DNA of 64,000 nt. Origin: TMP-24 sp046348855. Lineage in GTDB: Bacteria > Pseudomonadota > Alphaproteobacteria > Rhodobacterales > Rhodobacteraceae. Position numbers and translations under genes: made by a program. Location: assembly GCA_046348855.1 (NCBI GenBank), contig JAXMDK010000006.1, positions 1-64,000 on the forward strand, written 5' to 3'. The notes beneath the pieces were generated by a model. The model had not been told where the DNA came from. It searched no databases and saw only the letters and a program-made list of their open reading frames with translations. How positions within the stretch are numbered: the stretch's first letter is position 1; every line of letters starts with the position of its first letter. Of the stretch, positions 8,079 through 16,445 are shown piece after piece.

Positions 8079-8867
8079 ATGGACGAATCAAACGACCCGG
8101 ACGACGCGACGGGGCTTGCCGACCGTTACCGCGCCCCGGCCCTGGACAAGGGCCTGGACATTCTGGAAATCCTCGCCCGGCAGCCCGGCGGGCTGACCCG
8201 GGCCGAGATCGTCAAGGCGATGGGCCGCAGCCCTTCAGAGATCTACCGGATGCTGGAACGATTGGTCGCGCGCCAGTATGTGACGCGGATCGACGGCGAC
8301 CGCTATGCGCTGACGATGAAGCTGTTTCTGCTGGCCCACAGCCACCCGCCCTTGCGCCGGATTATCGCCCAGGCCCAGCCGCTGATGGACGCCTTTGCGC
8401 GCGAAACCCGGCAATCGTGCCATCTGGTCATGCCCGATGCCGGCCACGGCGTCGTGCTGGCCCAGGCCAGTCCCGACTACCATTGGGAATTCCGCGTGCG
8501 GATCGGCGCGCAGCTCGACCTGTTCGAGACATCCTCGGGGCTGACGCTTCTGGCTTTCCAGCGGCCCGAGCGGCGGGCCGAGGTGCTGGCGACATGGGGG
8601 GTCACCGATGGCGAGAAGCGCCTTGCCGGGATCGAGCCGCATCTGGCCGAGGTTCGCCGCGCCGGCTACCGGCAAGGCCCTTCGGCGCAGCTGGTCGGTG
8701 TGATCGACATGAGTGTTCCGGTGATCGGGCCGGATGGCGATGGCGTGGCGGCCCTGACCTGCGCCTATATCGAACATCCGGGCGATACGGTTCCCGACGG
8801 GCGAAAGACGGCGCTGGCCAAGCTGCGGACCCTGGCGGCGCTCCTGTCGTTTTCCGCCCTGGCCTAA
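8079..8867 (+). CDS. IclR-family transcriptional regulator of the L-fucose cluster
   Basis: A 262-residue regulator. An N-terminal winged helix-turn-helix spans about residues 22-80 (ALDKGLDILEILARQPGGLT, then MGRSPSEIYRMLERLV), followed by an IclR effector-binding domain. It is transcribed away from the L-fucose operon and its 3' end overlaps the convergent fucU stop by three bases. IclR-type proteins near sugar-acid operons usually sense a pathway intermediate, so 2-keto-3-deoxy-L-fuconate or L-fuconate is a reasonable but unproven ligand. The palindrome upstream is the probable operator and suggests autoregulation. Confidence 0.88.
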   Translation: MDESNDPDDATGLADRYRAPALDKGLDILEILARQPGGLTRAEIVKAMGRSPSEIYRMLERLVARQYVTRIDGDRYALTMKLFLLAHSHPPLRRIIAQAQPLMDAFARETRQSCHLVMPDAGHGVVLAQASPDYHWEFRVRIGAQLDLFETSSGLTLLAFQRPERRAEVLATWGVTDGEKRLAGIEPHLAEVRRAGYRQGPSAQLVGVIDMSVPVIGPDGDGVAALTCAYIEHPGDTVPDGRKTALAKLRTLAALLSFSALA

Positions 8868-9298
8868 GTGGCGATCACGCCCTTGCGGATGGTGAAATTG
8901 CCGTAGGGCCGGGTTTCGGCAGTGCGAACCACCGCGAAGGCCCGGCGGGCGCGGTCGTAGAAGGCAAAGCGTTCGAGCGAGCCGATCGCCGCGCCTTCTG
9001 CGGTGAACAGCGGCGTGGCCTCGGCGACGACCGGCGGAACCGCCAGCGGATCGCCCACCACCTGCATGGTCAGGACCGGGTCGGGTTCATACCCGTCGAC
9101 CGGCAGCAGCGACAGCACCGCCCGGACGGCGCGCGGTGCATCGCAATCCATGTGCAAGAGGCGGCCATGCACCGTCGTGCGCGCGACCGACGCGGCAGGA
9201 AAGTTCGCGTCGGCGATGACGATCTCGTCGCCGTGGCCCATGGACGCGAGCACCATGAGCAGTTCGGCGCCCAGCAGCGGATCGATTCCCTTCAGCAT
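8864..9298 (-). CDS. fucU: L-fucose mutarotase (FucU/RbsD family)
   Basis: A 144-residue protein of the RbsD/FucU family, which interconverts the alpha and beta anomers of L-fucose (RbsD: ribose pyranose/furanose forms). Typical features are the start MLKGIDPLL, the catalytic-region stretch GHGDEIVIADANFPA and the C-terminal AVVRTAETRPYGNF. Start ATG 9298 follows GGGAG. It lies 77 bases downstream of the semialdehyde dehydrogenase on the same strand, so it could be the last gene of operon B, or use its own promoter (a TTGACC is present in the gap). It tail-overlaps the convergent IclR gene. Confidence 0.88.
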   Translation of the reverse strand: MLKGIDPLLGAELLMVLASMGHGDEIVIADANFPAASVARTTVHGRLLHMDCDAPRAVRAVLSLLPVDGYEPDPVLTMQVVGDPLAVPPVVAEATPLFTAEGAAIGSLERFAFYDRARRAFAVVRTAETRPYGNFTIRKGVIAT

Positions 9299-9375
9299 CC
9301 GACACTCCCGTCATCACGTCCGTCTACCTGACATCGGCGCTGGGGGCGTGGTCAAGCGCATGTCGGCGGGTGGGA

Positions 9376-10881
9376 TCAGCGCAGGTCGGCCGGCAGCAGA
9401 GCCTCGGGCATGTTCTGGTAGGCGACCGGGCGCAGCCAGCGACGGATCGACAGTGTGCCGACCGAGGTCGCGCCGAAGTTGGTCGAAGCCGGGTAAGGCC
9501 CGCCGTGAACCTGCGCATCCACGACCTCCACCCCGGTCGGAAAGCCGTTGGCCAGCACGCGGCCGGCCTTGCGCTCTAGCACCGGCATCAGGGTTCGCGC
9601 CTGTTCGGTGTCCGCCTCGTCAAGATGCAGGGTGCAGGTCAACTGGCCCTGCAGGCTCTGCGCCACCGCCAGCATCTGGCCCGCATCGCGCACCGTCACG
9701 ATCAGGCCGAGCGGGCCGAAAACCTCTTCCGCCAGCGCATGGTTGCCGAGCCAGTCGTCGCCCGAAACCTCGAACAGGTAGGGCGTGGCGTTGCGCAAGT
9801 CGCAGGTCGAGGTCAGGACCGCCTGCACCCCGGTCTGTGCCGCCACCCGGTCGCGGCCCTGCCGATAGGCCAGGGCGATACCGTCGGTCAGCATGGTCTG
9901 CGCTCCGATCTGGCCCACAGCTTCTTTCGCTGCCGCGACGAAGGTCGCGGCCTCTGCCCCGCCCGTCACCACCGCAATGCCGGGATTGGTGCAGAACTGG
10001 CCGGCGCCGAGGGTCAGCGAACCCGCCCAGCCCTTGGCGATGGCCTCGCCGCGGGCCTTTACGGCATGGGGCAACAGGAACATCGGATTGACCGAGCCCA
10101 GTTCACCGAAGAAGGGGATCGGCTCTGGCCGCCGGGCGCAAAGATCGAACAGCGCCCGGCCCCCGCCGAGGCTGCCGGTGAAGCCCACCGCCTTGATCAG
10201 CGGATGCTGCACCAGGCTTTCGCCCACGTCGCGCTTGCCGCCCTGCACCAGCGAGAAGACGCCCGGATGCAGGCCAAGCGCCCTGATCGCGGCATCGATA
10301 GCCTGCGCCACGATTTCGCCGGTGCCGGGATGCGCCGAATGGCCCTTGACCACCACCGGGCAACCGGCGGCCAGCGCCGAGGCGGTATCGCCGCCAGCAG
10401 TCGAGAAGGCCAAGGGGAAGTTCGAGGCGCCAAACACCGCGACCGGGCCGACCGGGCGCTGCACCATCTTCAGGTCGGGGCGCGGCGCGGGTTGGCGGTC
10501 GGGTTGGGCCGGGTCATGGCGGCGGTCGAGGTAATCGCCCTTGCGGATATGGTTGGCGAACAGCCGCAACTGGCCGGTCGTCCGGCCCCGTTCACCTTCC
10601 AGCCGTGCGGCGGGCAGGCCGGTCTCGGATGTACCGATGGCGGTGATTTCGGCCCCTCGCGCCTCGATCTCGTCGGCGATCCGGTCGAGGAAGGCGGCGC
10701 GGGCGTCGCGCGAGAGCGCCGAATAGGACGGAAACGCCGCTTCTGCCCCCTGGGCGGCCGCATCGACATGGGCGGGCGTGCCGACCGCGAACGAAAGCGC
10801 CGCGCCGGAGGCGGGCGAGGATTGGAAGGTCGCATCGCCGGCCACCCATTGGCCCGCGATCAGGTGTTTTCCGGTCAACAT
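9376..10881 (-). CDS. 2,5-dioxovalerate (alpha-ketoglutaric semialdehyde) dehydrogenase
   Basis: A 501-residue aldehyde dehydrogenase. Visible motifs are the start MLTGKHLIAGQWV, FGASNFPLAFSTAGGDTASA, the general-base region ELGSVNP, and the catalytic cysteine in GAGQFCTNPG. These details are typical of the class III alpha-ketoglutaric semialdehyde dehydrogenases that end the oxidative pentose, glucarate and hydroxyproline routes by making 2-oxoglutarate with NAD(P)+. The upstream XylX-like dehydratase, eight bases away, would make its substrate. ATG 10881 is chosen by family length; an in-frame GTG five codons upstream is an alternative. Confidence 0.85.
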   Translation of the reverse strand: MLTGKHLIAGQWVAGDATFQSSPASGAALSFAVGTPAHVDAAAQGAEAAFPSYSALSRDARAAFLDRIADEIEARGAEITAIGTSETGLPAARLEGERGRTTGQLRLFANHIRKGDYLDRRHDPAQPDRQPAPRPDLKMVQRPVGPVAVFGASNFPLAFSTAGGDTASALAAGCPVVVKGHSAHPGTGEIVAQAIDAAIRALGLHPGVFSLVQGGKRDVGESLVQHPLIKAVGFTGSLGGGRALFDLCARRPEPIPFFGELGSVNPMFLLPHAVKARGEAIAKGWAGSLTLGAGQFCTNPGIAVVTGGAEAATFVAAAKEAVGQIGAQTMLTDGIALAYRQGRDRVAAQTGVQAVLTSTCDLRNATPYLFEVSGDDWLGNHALAEEVFGPLGLIVTVRDAGQMLAVAQSLQGQLTCTLHLDEADTEQARTLMPVLERKAGRVLANGFPTGVEVVDAQVHGGPYPASTNFGATSVGTLSIRRWLRPVAYQNMPEALLPADLR

Positions 10882-10889
10882 TACGGGAC

Positions 10890-12032
10890 TCACAGCAGGT
10901 TGCGTCTTGCGAGGTTGGTCATAAGGGACCGGGTTCCAAAGGTCCATTCCGGGCATTCGGTCGACAGATCGACGGTGTTGGTCAAGGCCCCCAGCCCGGC
11001 GGCGGCGATGGTGACGATATCGCCGATCCGGTGGGTGAAGCCCCCGTCGGGCTGGTCGCGGTCCTGGGTCGGCGCGAAAAGCGTGCCAAGGAACAGCATC
11101 AAGCCATCGGGATATTGATGATGCCGCCCGACGGTCTGGGCGACCAGATCCTCGGGGTCGCGGCTGATCCGGGCCATCGACGACCTGCCGTTCAGGGTGA
11201 ACCCGTCGGGTCCGGCCACGGTCAGCGTCAGTTCGGCCCGGCGCACATCGTCCAGCGTGAAGCCCGCGTCGAACAGGCGGATGAAGGGGCCGATGGCGCA
11301 GGAGGCGTTGTTGTCCTTGGCCTTGGACAGCAACAAGGCCGAGCGCCCCTCGATGTCGCGCAGGTTCACGTCGTTGCCGAGCGTGGCCCCGACGATCCGG
11401 CCTTTGGAGGAAACCGCCAGCACCACCTCGGGCTCAGGGTTGTTCCATTTCGACGAGGGATGCAGGCCGACTTTGGCCCCGTGCCCGACCGAGGACAGCA
11501 CCTGCGCCTTGGAAAAGACCTCGGCATCCGGGCCGATGCCGACCTCCAGGTACTGGCTCCACAGGCCTTCGGCGATCAGTGCGGCCTTGACCGCCTGGGC
11601 CTGGGGCGAGCCGGGGCGGATGTCGCGCAGCGAGGCGCCGATCACCGCGCCCACCCGGCCGCGGATCGCCTCGGCGCGGGCTGGGTCGCCGCCGGCCCGT
11701 TCCTCGATGACCCGTTCGACCATCGAGCCGGCGAAGGTTACGCCGCAGGCCTTGACCGCCTGAAGATCGCAGGGCGCGATCAGATGCGCCACGCCGGGAT
11801 CGCCCACGGGTGCGGCGAGCAGGTCCGCTAGCAGCCCGACCCTGCGCCCCTCGGCGCTGCGCAGATAGCCGGCGGGGTCCGCCATCTCGCAGATGTCGCG
11901 CACCAGCGGCGCGGCGCGCGAGGTTACGTCAAACACCACGCCATCGCGGACAGTCACCATGCAAGGACCGGCAACCGAAGGGTCCCAGATGCGGCCGAGC
12001 AGCAGGGCGTCGTTGGGGAAATCAGCACTCAT
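10890..12032 (-). CDS. 2-keto-3-deoxy-pentonate dehydratase, FAH fold (XylX-like)
   Basis: A 380-residue fumarylacetoacetate-hydrolase-fold protein. The length, and stretches such as LIAPCDLQAVKACGVTFAGS, EVFSKAQVLSSVGHGA and HPSSKWNNPEPEVVLAV, fit the XylX/2-keto-3-deoxy-D-xylonate or -arabinonate dehydratase branch rather than a C-C hydrolase. The expected product is 2,5-dioxopentanoate, substrate of the next gene. It overlaps the upstream epimerase by 11 bases. Whether the natural substrate derives from xylose, D-arabinose or L-arabinose cannot be read from the sequence. Confidence 0.8.
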   Translation of the reverse strand: MSADFPNDALLLGRIWDPSVAGPCMVTVRDGVVFDVTSRAAPLVRDICEMADPAGYLRSAEGRRVGLLADLLAAPVGDPGVAHLIAPCDLQAVKACGVTFAGSMVERVIEERAGGDPARAEAIRGRVGAVIGASLRDIRPGSPQAQAVKAALIAEGLWSQYLEVGIGPDAEVFSKAQVLSSVGHGAKVGLHPSSKWNNPEPEVVLAVSSKGRIVGATLGNDVNLRDIEGRSALLLSKAKDNNASCAIGPFIRLFDAGFTLDDVRRAELTLTVAGPDGFTLNGRSSMARISRDPEDLVAQTVGRHHQYPDGLMLFLGTLFAPTQDRDQPDGGFTHRIGDIVTIAAAGLGALTNTVDLSTECPEWTFGTRSLMTNLARRNLL

Positions 12033-12885
12033 CGCGGTTCCAGTCCAGTTGCATGGTGACGGTCATCGCCTCGCCGGGGACGAGCGGGCGCAGGCCGGGT
12101 TGGCCGGGCAGGTTATGGGCATCGACGGGGTGCGACACCGGCTCAAGGCAGAAGAAACCGGCCTTTGACTTCGGGGAATAAAGGATCAGCGTCGACAGCG
12201 ACGGCGCGAACAGCGTGACCGGAACCGCATCGCCGCCTTGAACGATCTGCGCCCGCCCCGGCCAGCCGGAAAAGCCGGCGTTGATCCAGCCGGCGGGCAG
12301 CGCCCGGGCCTTGTCGAAGCGCAGGCGCGGGGGGATCGGCTGGGGCACCTGTGTCGCCGGCAGGTGGTGTTCGCCCTCGGGCCACCAGCCGGACGCCGGG
12401 AACGCCAGCCGCGTGGTGCCGTCGCGCGGGAACCAGGGATGGAAGCCGCCGCCGAAGGGCAGGGGGCGGTCGGCCCGGTTGGCCAGCGTCAGGCTGGCGC
12501 GGAAGGACTGTGCCCCAAGGTGATAGCTCAGCCGCGCGCAATAGCGCAGCGGGCCGAATGCGCCATCGTTCAAAGCCAGGTGCAGGGCCGAGTCGGTCGT
12601 CTGGCGCACGATCCACGGGCGCTGGAAAGCGTCGCCGTGGATCGGGAAGGGCTCGCCCGGAAGGTTGGGCGTCAGCGCGTGGCGCAGGCCGCCGACCACG
12701 ATCCCGTCGGAAATCCGGTTGGAAAACGGGGCGAGGATGTTCATTGCATAAGCGAAGGGGTCGGCCTCGGCCCCCGGCCGCAAGGGGCGCAGGATCGGCC
12801 GATCGCCCAGCCACAGGCCGGCCAGCGCCGCCCCCATCGCCGGCGCCACCACCGCGCGTGCCGTGCCGGCCCGCAGTTCGATCAT
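12022..12885 (-). CDS. Aldose 1-epimerase family protein
   Basis: A 287-residue galactose-mutarotase-like (beta-sandwich) protein. Features include the NRISDG loop, the catalytic-region histidine in PIHGDAFQRPW, GGFHPWFPRD, and a late FCLEPVSHPVDA that holds the conserved glutamate. It presumably interconverts sugar anomers before the dehydrogenase of this operon. ATG 12885 has GGGGAG upstream; the frame can open at an earlier TTG at 12900 which would bury that ribosome site. Overlap with the following dehydratase gene supports a shared transcript. Confidence 0.82.
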   Translation of the reverse strand: MIELRAGTARAVVAPAMGAALAGLWLGDRPILRPLRPGAEADPFAYAMNILAPFSNRISDGIVVGGLRHALTPNLPGEPFPIHGDAFQRPWIVRQTTDSALHLALNDGAFGPLRYCARLSYHLGAQSFRASLTLANRADRPLPFGGGFHPWFPRDGTTRLAFPASGWWPEGEHHLPATQVPQPIPPRLRFDKARALPAGWINAGFSGWPGRAQIVQGGDAVPVTLFAPSLSTLILYSPKSKAGFFCLEPVSHPVDAHNLPGQPGLRPLVPGEAMTVTMQLDWNRDEC

Positions 12886-12918
12886 CTGCCCGCTCCCCAA
12901 ACCTGCCGGCCCCTCAAC

Positions 12919-13632
12919 CTACCAACCGCCGTCGATCGCCAGGTTCTGCCCGGTGATCATCCGTGCGCCGTCCGAGCAGAGGAACACCGCGAGCGCCGCG
13001 ACATCTTCGGCCTGAAGCCGGGTCTTGACGCATTGCCGGTCCAGGACCATCGCGTTGTATTCCGCCAGCCGGTCGGCAAAGACCCGGTTCTCGGCCTCGG
13101 ACACCACCGCACCCGGGGCGATGGCGTTCACGGTGATGCCATGTCGGCCAAGTTCGCGCGCCAGCCCCTTGGTCAGGCCCAGCATCGCCCCTTTCGAGGC
13201 GACATAGGGCACATAGCCTTCCCACTGGCCGTTCAGCGTCACCGAGGTCAGATTGATGACCCGCCCCCAACCTTGCGCCTTCATCCCCGGCGCGCAGGCC
13301 CGCGTCAGCGCGAAGGCGGCGGAGGAATTGACCCGGATCTGGTCCTCGTATTCGGCCAGCGAGAAGTCCTCGTGCGGCTTGTTGATGATCAGGGCCGCGT
13401 TGTTGATGAGAATGTCCACCCGGTCGGCCCCGGCGAAGGTCCGGGCCTTGGCCTCGGTCGCGGCGAGGTCGTTCAGGTCCAGCCCCAGCCAGCCCATACC
13501 CGGCGGGGGCGCGGCCTCGGGCCGGTCGAGGATCGTCACCCGGTGGCCCCCGGCGGCGAAGCCCTGGGCCAGCGCGCGGCCGATGGTGCCGAGCCCGCCG
13601 GTGATCAGGACGTGGCGCTTGCGGTTTTCCAT
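12919..13632 (-). CDS. SDR-family sugar dehydrogenase
   Basis: A 237-residue short-chain dehydrogenase with the cofactor motif ITGGLGTIGRAL, INNAA, the catalytic serine in NLTSVTLNG, YVASK, and the closing TGQNLAIDGGW. By position between the ABC transporter and the epimerase it is the best candidate for oxidising the imported aldose to its lactone in operon B. Its substrate is not assigned. ATG 13632 is preceded by GGGAG. A generic 3-oxoacyl-reductase annotation would be possible by sequence alone; the operon argues against it. Confidence 0.78.
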   Translation of the reverse strand: MENRKRHVLITGGLGTIGRALAQGFAAGGHRVTILDRPEAAPPPGMGWLGLDLNDLAATEAKARTFAGADRVDILINNAALIINKPHEDFSLAEYEDQIRVNSSAAFALTRACAPGMKAQGWGRVINLTSVTLNGQWEGYVPYVASKGAMLGLTKGLARELGRHGITVNAIAPGAVVSEAENRVFADRLAEYNAMVLDRQCVKTRLQAEDVAALAVFLCSDGARMITGQNLAIDGGW

Positions 13633-13657
13633 GGCAGTCTCCCTGAATCCGGCCTCG

Positions 13658-14395
13658 TCACAGGACGTCGTGCACTTCGTCGATCGAAGTATCGGCGACC
13701 TTCTTGTCCAGCACCACCTGCCCATGCGCCATCGCCACGATCCGGTCGCAGCAGGCAAAGACGTGGTGCATGTTGTGGCTGACGAAGATCCCGGTGATCG
13801 ACTGGGCGGGCAGCGACTTGACGAAGCCGATGACCTTGGTGGTTTCCTTGACCGACAGGTGGTTGGTCGGCTCGTCGAGGATCAGCACCTTGGACTTGAA
13901 ATGCATGGCCCGCGCGATGGCGACGCCTTGCCGCTGGCCGCCGGACAATTCGCCCACGAAGGCATCGGGCGAGCGCAGGTGCAGGTCGACATTGGCGATG
14001 GCCGCGACGCTTTCGCTGCGCATCCGCGCCTGATCCAGCCAGCCGACCCCGGCGATCGACCATTTCAGCGGCTCGCGGCCGATGAAGAGGTTGCGGGCGA
14101 TGGTCATGTTGGGGACCATCGAGTTGTACTGGTAGATCGTCTCGATCCCCAGGTTCATCGCGTCGCGCGGCCCGCGCATCTGCACGGCGTTGCCTTCGAC
14201 CAGAACCGCGCCCTGATCGGGCCGGTTCAGGCCAGAGAGGATCGAGATCAGCGTCGACTTGCCGGCACCGTTGTCGCCGACCAGCCCAACCGTTTCGTTC
14301 CGGTTGAAGTGCAGGTCGACGCCGCGCAGCGCGTGAACGCCAGAATACCACTTGTGCAGGTTGCTGACCGCGATGATCGGTTGGTTCGCACCCAT
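13658..14395 (-). CDS. Sugar ABC transporter ATPase, single domain (FrcA-type)
   Basis: A 245-residue single-domain ABC ATPase with Walker A GDNGAGKST (about residue 40), Q-loop IYQYNSMVPNMT, signature LSGGQRQGVAIARA and Walker B VLILDEPTNHLSVKE. The neighbouring permease and binding protein are of the ribose/fructose class, so this matches the FrcA/FrcBCA arrangement, where one domain is used twice, rather than the tandem-domain RbsA type found in operon A. It is separated from the permease by three bases. Substrate is inferred to be the pentose or deoxy sugar handled by the flanking enzymes. Confidence 0.9.
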   Translation of the reverse strand: MGANQPIIAVSNLHKWYSGVHALRGVDLHFNRNETVGLVGDNGAGKSTLISILSGLNRPDQGAVLVEGNAVQMRGPRDAMNLGIETIYQYNSMVPNMTIARNLFIGREPLKWSIAGVGWLDQARMRSESVAAIANVDLHLRSPDAFVGELSGGQRQGVAIARAMHFKSKVLILDEPTNHLSVKETTKVIGFVKSLPAQSITGIFVSHNMHHVFACCDRIVAMAHGQVVLDKKVADTSIDEVHDVL

Positions 14396-14398
14396 TGC

Positions 14399-15379
14399 TC
14401 AGACCTCCACCTTCATCGCCTTGCCGCGCTTGCGCAGCCAGGAATTGCCGACGACCGCAAGGATGGTCAGCGCGCCCACGGCGAACTTGAACCAGTTGCT
14501 GTCGACCTGGCTCAGCACCATGCCGTTGTCGATGACCCGGATCAGCAGGGCGCCGATGATCCCGCCAAGGATCGAGCCGATGCCGCCTTGCAACGAGGTG
14601 CCGCCGATCACCGCTGCCGCCACCGCCTGCAATTCCAGTCCTTCGCCCAAGGACGGCAGGGGCGAGCCGAGCCGCAAGACCTGGATCATCCCGGCGAAAC
14701 CGGCCAGCACCGAACAGAGCATGAAGGTCGCGATCTTGACCCGCGCGGTCGGGATGCCCATGGCCTGCGCCGCGGGCAGGAAGCCGCCCGTCGCGCGCAC
14801 CCAGTTGCCGTAATTCGTCCGTGCCAGCAGGAGCGCGGCCACGGCGGCGATGCCGAGGAACCACAGGAACGAGGCGCGGATCACCTCGCCCGGCCCGAAG
14901 AAGCCGACGAACAGCCCTGTCGGGATCTGGTCAGCCTTCAGCCGCGGCGGGAAGCCGCCGGAAATCACCACGGTCAGCGACCGCGCCATGAACAGCATGC
15001 CCAGCGTGGTGATGAACGAAGGGATCTCGAAGCGGATGGTGATCCAGCCGTTGAGAAACCCCACCAGCGCGCAGAGGCCCAGCCCCGCCAGAAGCGCGAC
15101 CCAGAAGGGCCAGCCCGTCGTCATCAGCACCGCCATCGTCATCGGCGCCAGCGCAAAGACCGAGCCCACCGACAGGTCGAATTCACCGCAGATCATCAGA
15201 AGCGTCACGCCGACCGCGACCAGCGCCATTTCCGGCAGGAAGCCGATCACCCCGCGCAGGTTCGCCTGGCCCAGCAAGACGCCATTCGACAAGATCTGGA
15301 ACAGCACCACCAGAGCCACCAGCAGAAGTCCTGCCGCCAGCTCGGGCTTCTGCAAAGCCAGTTTCAAGGTCTTCCGCAT
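14399..15379 (-). CDS. Sugar ABC transporter permease (RbsC/FrcC family)
   Basis: A 326-residue polytopic inner-membrane protein beginning MRKTLKLALQKPELAAG. Family markers are GEFDLSVGSVFALAP, the ITTLGMLFMARSLTVV segment and the coupling loop GGTSLQGGIGSILGG. ATG 15379 follows GGAGAAGG; a 16-codon upstream extension crosses a hairpin and is rejected. It forms the channel of the second importer, between the binding protein and single-domain ATPase. Confidence 0.9.
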   Translation of the reverse strand: MRKTLKLALQKPELAAGLLLVALVVLFQILSNGVLLGQANLRGVIGFLPEMALVAVGVTLLMICGEFDLSVGSVFALAPMTMAVLMTTGWPFWVALLAGLGLCALVGFLNGWITIRFEIPSFITTLGMLFMARSLTVVISGGFPPRLKADQIPTGLFVGFFGPGEVIRASFLWFLGIAAVAALLLARTNYGNWVRATGGFLPAAQAMGIPTARVKIATFMLCSVLAGFAGMIQVLRLGSPLPSLGEGLELQAVAAAVIGGTSLQGGIGSILGGIIGALLIRVIDNGMVLSQVDSNWFKFAVGALTILAVVGNSWLRKRGKAMKVEV

Positions 15380-15404
15380 GTTCTTTGCCTTCTCCCGATA
15401 GAAT

Positions 15405-15435
15405 GGCGCGCGGGGGGGCTGCCCCACCGCGCGCC
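15405..15435 (-). repeat. GC hairpin after the second sugar-binding-protein gene
   Basis: Nine-base arms GGCGCGCGG and CCGCGCGCC, with an additional G-run/CCCC pairing inside, lie in the 63-base gap between binding-protein and permease genes. No minus-strand T-run follows. Position and size match the hairpin at 3641-3663 in operon A, suggesting the same mRNA-stabilising or partial-termination role. Confidence 0.6.
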
Positions 15436-15442
15436 GTCGCCG

Positions 15443-16423
15443 TCAGCGCAGTCCTTGTTCGGACAGGGACATGATCGCGTCGGCATCGGCGGGGGTGACG
15501 ATCGCCTGCCCGGTATCGACATTGGAGGGCGCGAGGCCGGCGGTCTTTTTCAGATAGGCCATCATCACCGGCATGAAACCCTGCATGTAGGGTTGCTGAT
15601 CGACCTCGACCTGGATGTAGCCGGCCTTCAGCTGGTCGACGACCTGCGGCACCAGGTCGAAACCACCCAGAAGCACCTTGCCCGGCTCGACACCGCGGTC
15701 TTTCAGCGTGCCGGCAACGGCGGCGTGCCAGAAGCCGGTGTCGAAATAGGCGGTGGTGTCGGGATGGGCGGCAAGATAGGCGCCGACCCGGTCGGCGGTC
15801 ACGGCAAGGTCGGTGCCGGAATCAAGCTTCTCCCAAGAGATGTCGCGGCCCGACTTGGCCTTGTATTCCTCCAGGAAGTTGATCACGCCCTGACCACGCT
15901 GTTCGGACCAGTTCTGGCCGGGGGCCGAGATGCCGACCAGCACGCGGATCGGGCCTTCCGCCGGGAAATTGGCCGATTGCGCCTTGCCGAGCGAATAGCC
16001 CGCCGCAAGGAACCCTTGGCCGATGAAGGCTTCGCGCGCATTGCCGGCGGCGCCTTCGGTGTCGTCCACGTTGACGCCCAGAACGGTCACGCCCTGATCG
16101 CGCGCGCCCTTGATCACGTCGTCAAGCGCGGTGTTGTCGACGATCGAGGTGAAAAGCGCGTCGGGCTTGGTGGCCAGCGCCGCCTCGATATTGGCGACCT
16201 GTTCCTGCACCGACCCCTCGGTCTGGGTGAACAGCATCTTGCAATCGGCATTCACCTTGGCGCAGGCGTCGTCATAGCCCTTCTTCACCGCCTGCCAGAA
16301 GGTGTTCGACGCCGAGGAATGCACGGCAAAGACCAGGTGCAGTTGACCCTCGGCCAGTGCCGGCAAGGCCGCGACGGTCGAGAGCGCGACCGCAAGCGTG
16401 GCGAGTTTCAATTTGGCTTTCAT
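15443..16423 (-). CDS. Sugar ABC transporter periplasmic substrate-binding protein
   Basis: A 326-residue type I periplasmic binding protein. A signal peptide covers about residues 1-24 (KAKLKLATLAVALST, cleaved near ALA-EGQ). The mature sequence has VFAVHSSASNTFWQAVKKGYDDACAK-like ribose-binding-protein features, TSIVDNTALDDVIKGARDQG and GGFDLVPQVVDQLKAG. ATG 16423 has GGGAGG upstream. It precedes its permease and ATPase and follows the acid-sugar dehydratase by 22 bases, so it is probably made from the same mRNA as the catabolic genes. Confidence 0.9.
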   Translation of the reverse strand: MKAKLKLATLAVALSTVAALPALAEGQLHLVFAVHSSASNTFWQAVKKGYDDACAKVNADCKMLFTQTEGSVQEQVANIEAALATKPDALFTSIVDNTALDDVIKGARDQGVTVLGVNVDDTEGAAGNAREAFIGQGFLAAGYSLGKAQSANFPAEGPIRVLVGISAPGQNWSEQRGQGVINFLEEYKAKSGRDISWEKLDSGTDLAVTADRVGAYLAAHPDTTAYFDTGFWHAAVAGTLKDRGVEPGKVLLGGFDLVPQVVDQLKAGYIQVEVDQQPYMQGFMPVMMAYLKKTAGLAPSNVDTGQAIVTPADADAIMSLSEQGLR

Positions 16424-16445
16424 TCAGTCCTCCCAGTTTTGAGTG

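Noticed and set aside
9299..9375. A terminator between the semialdehyde dehydrogenase and fucU.
   Set aside because: Only a weak GACAT/ATGTC symmetry with no stable GC stem and no T-run, so operon separation cannot be claimed.
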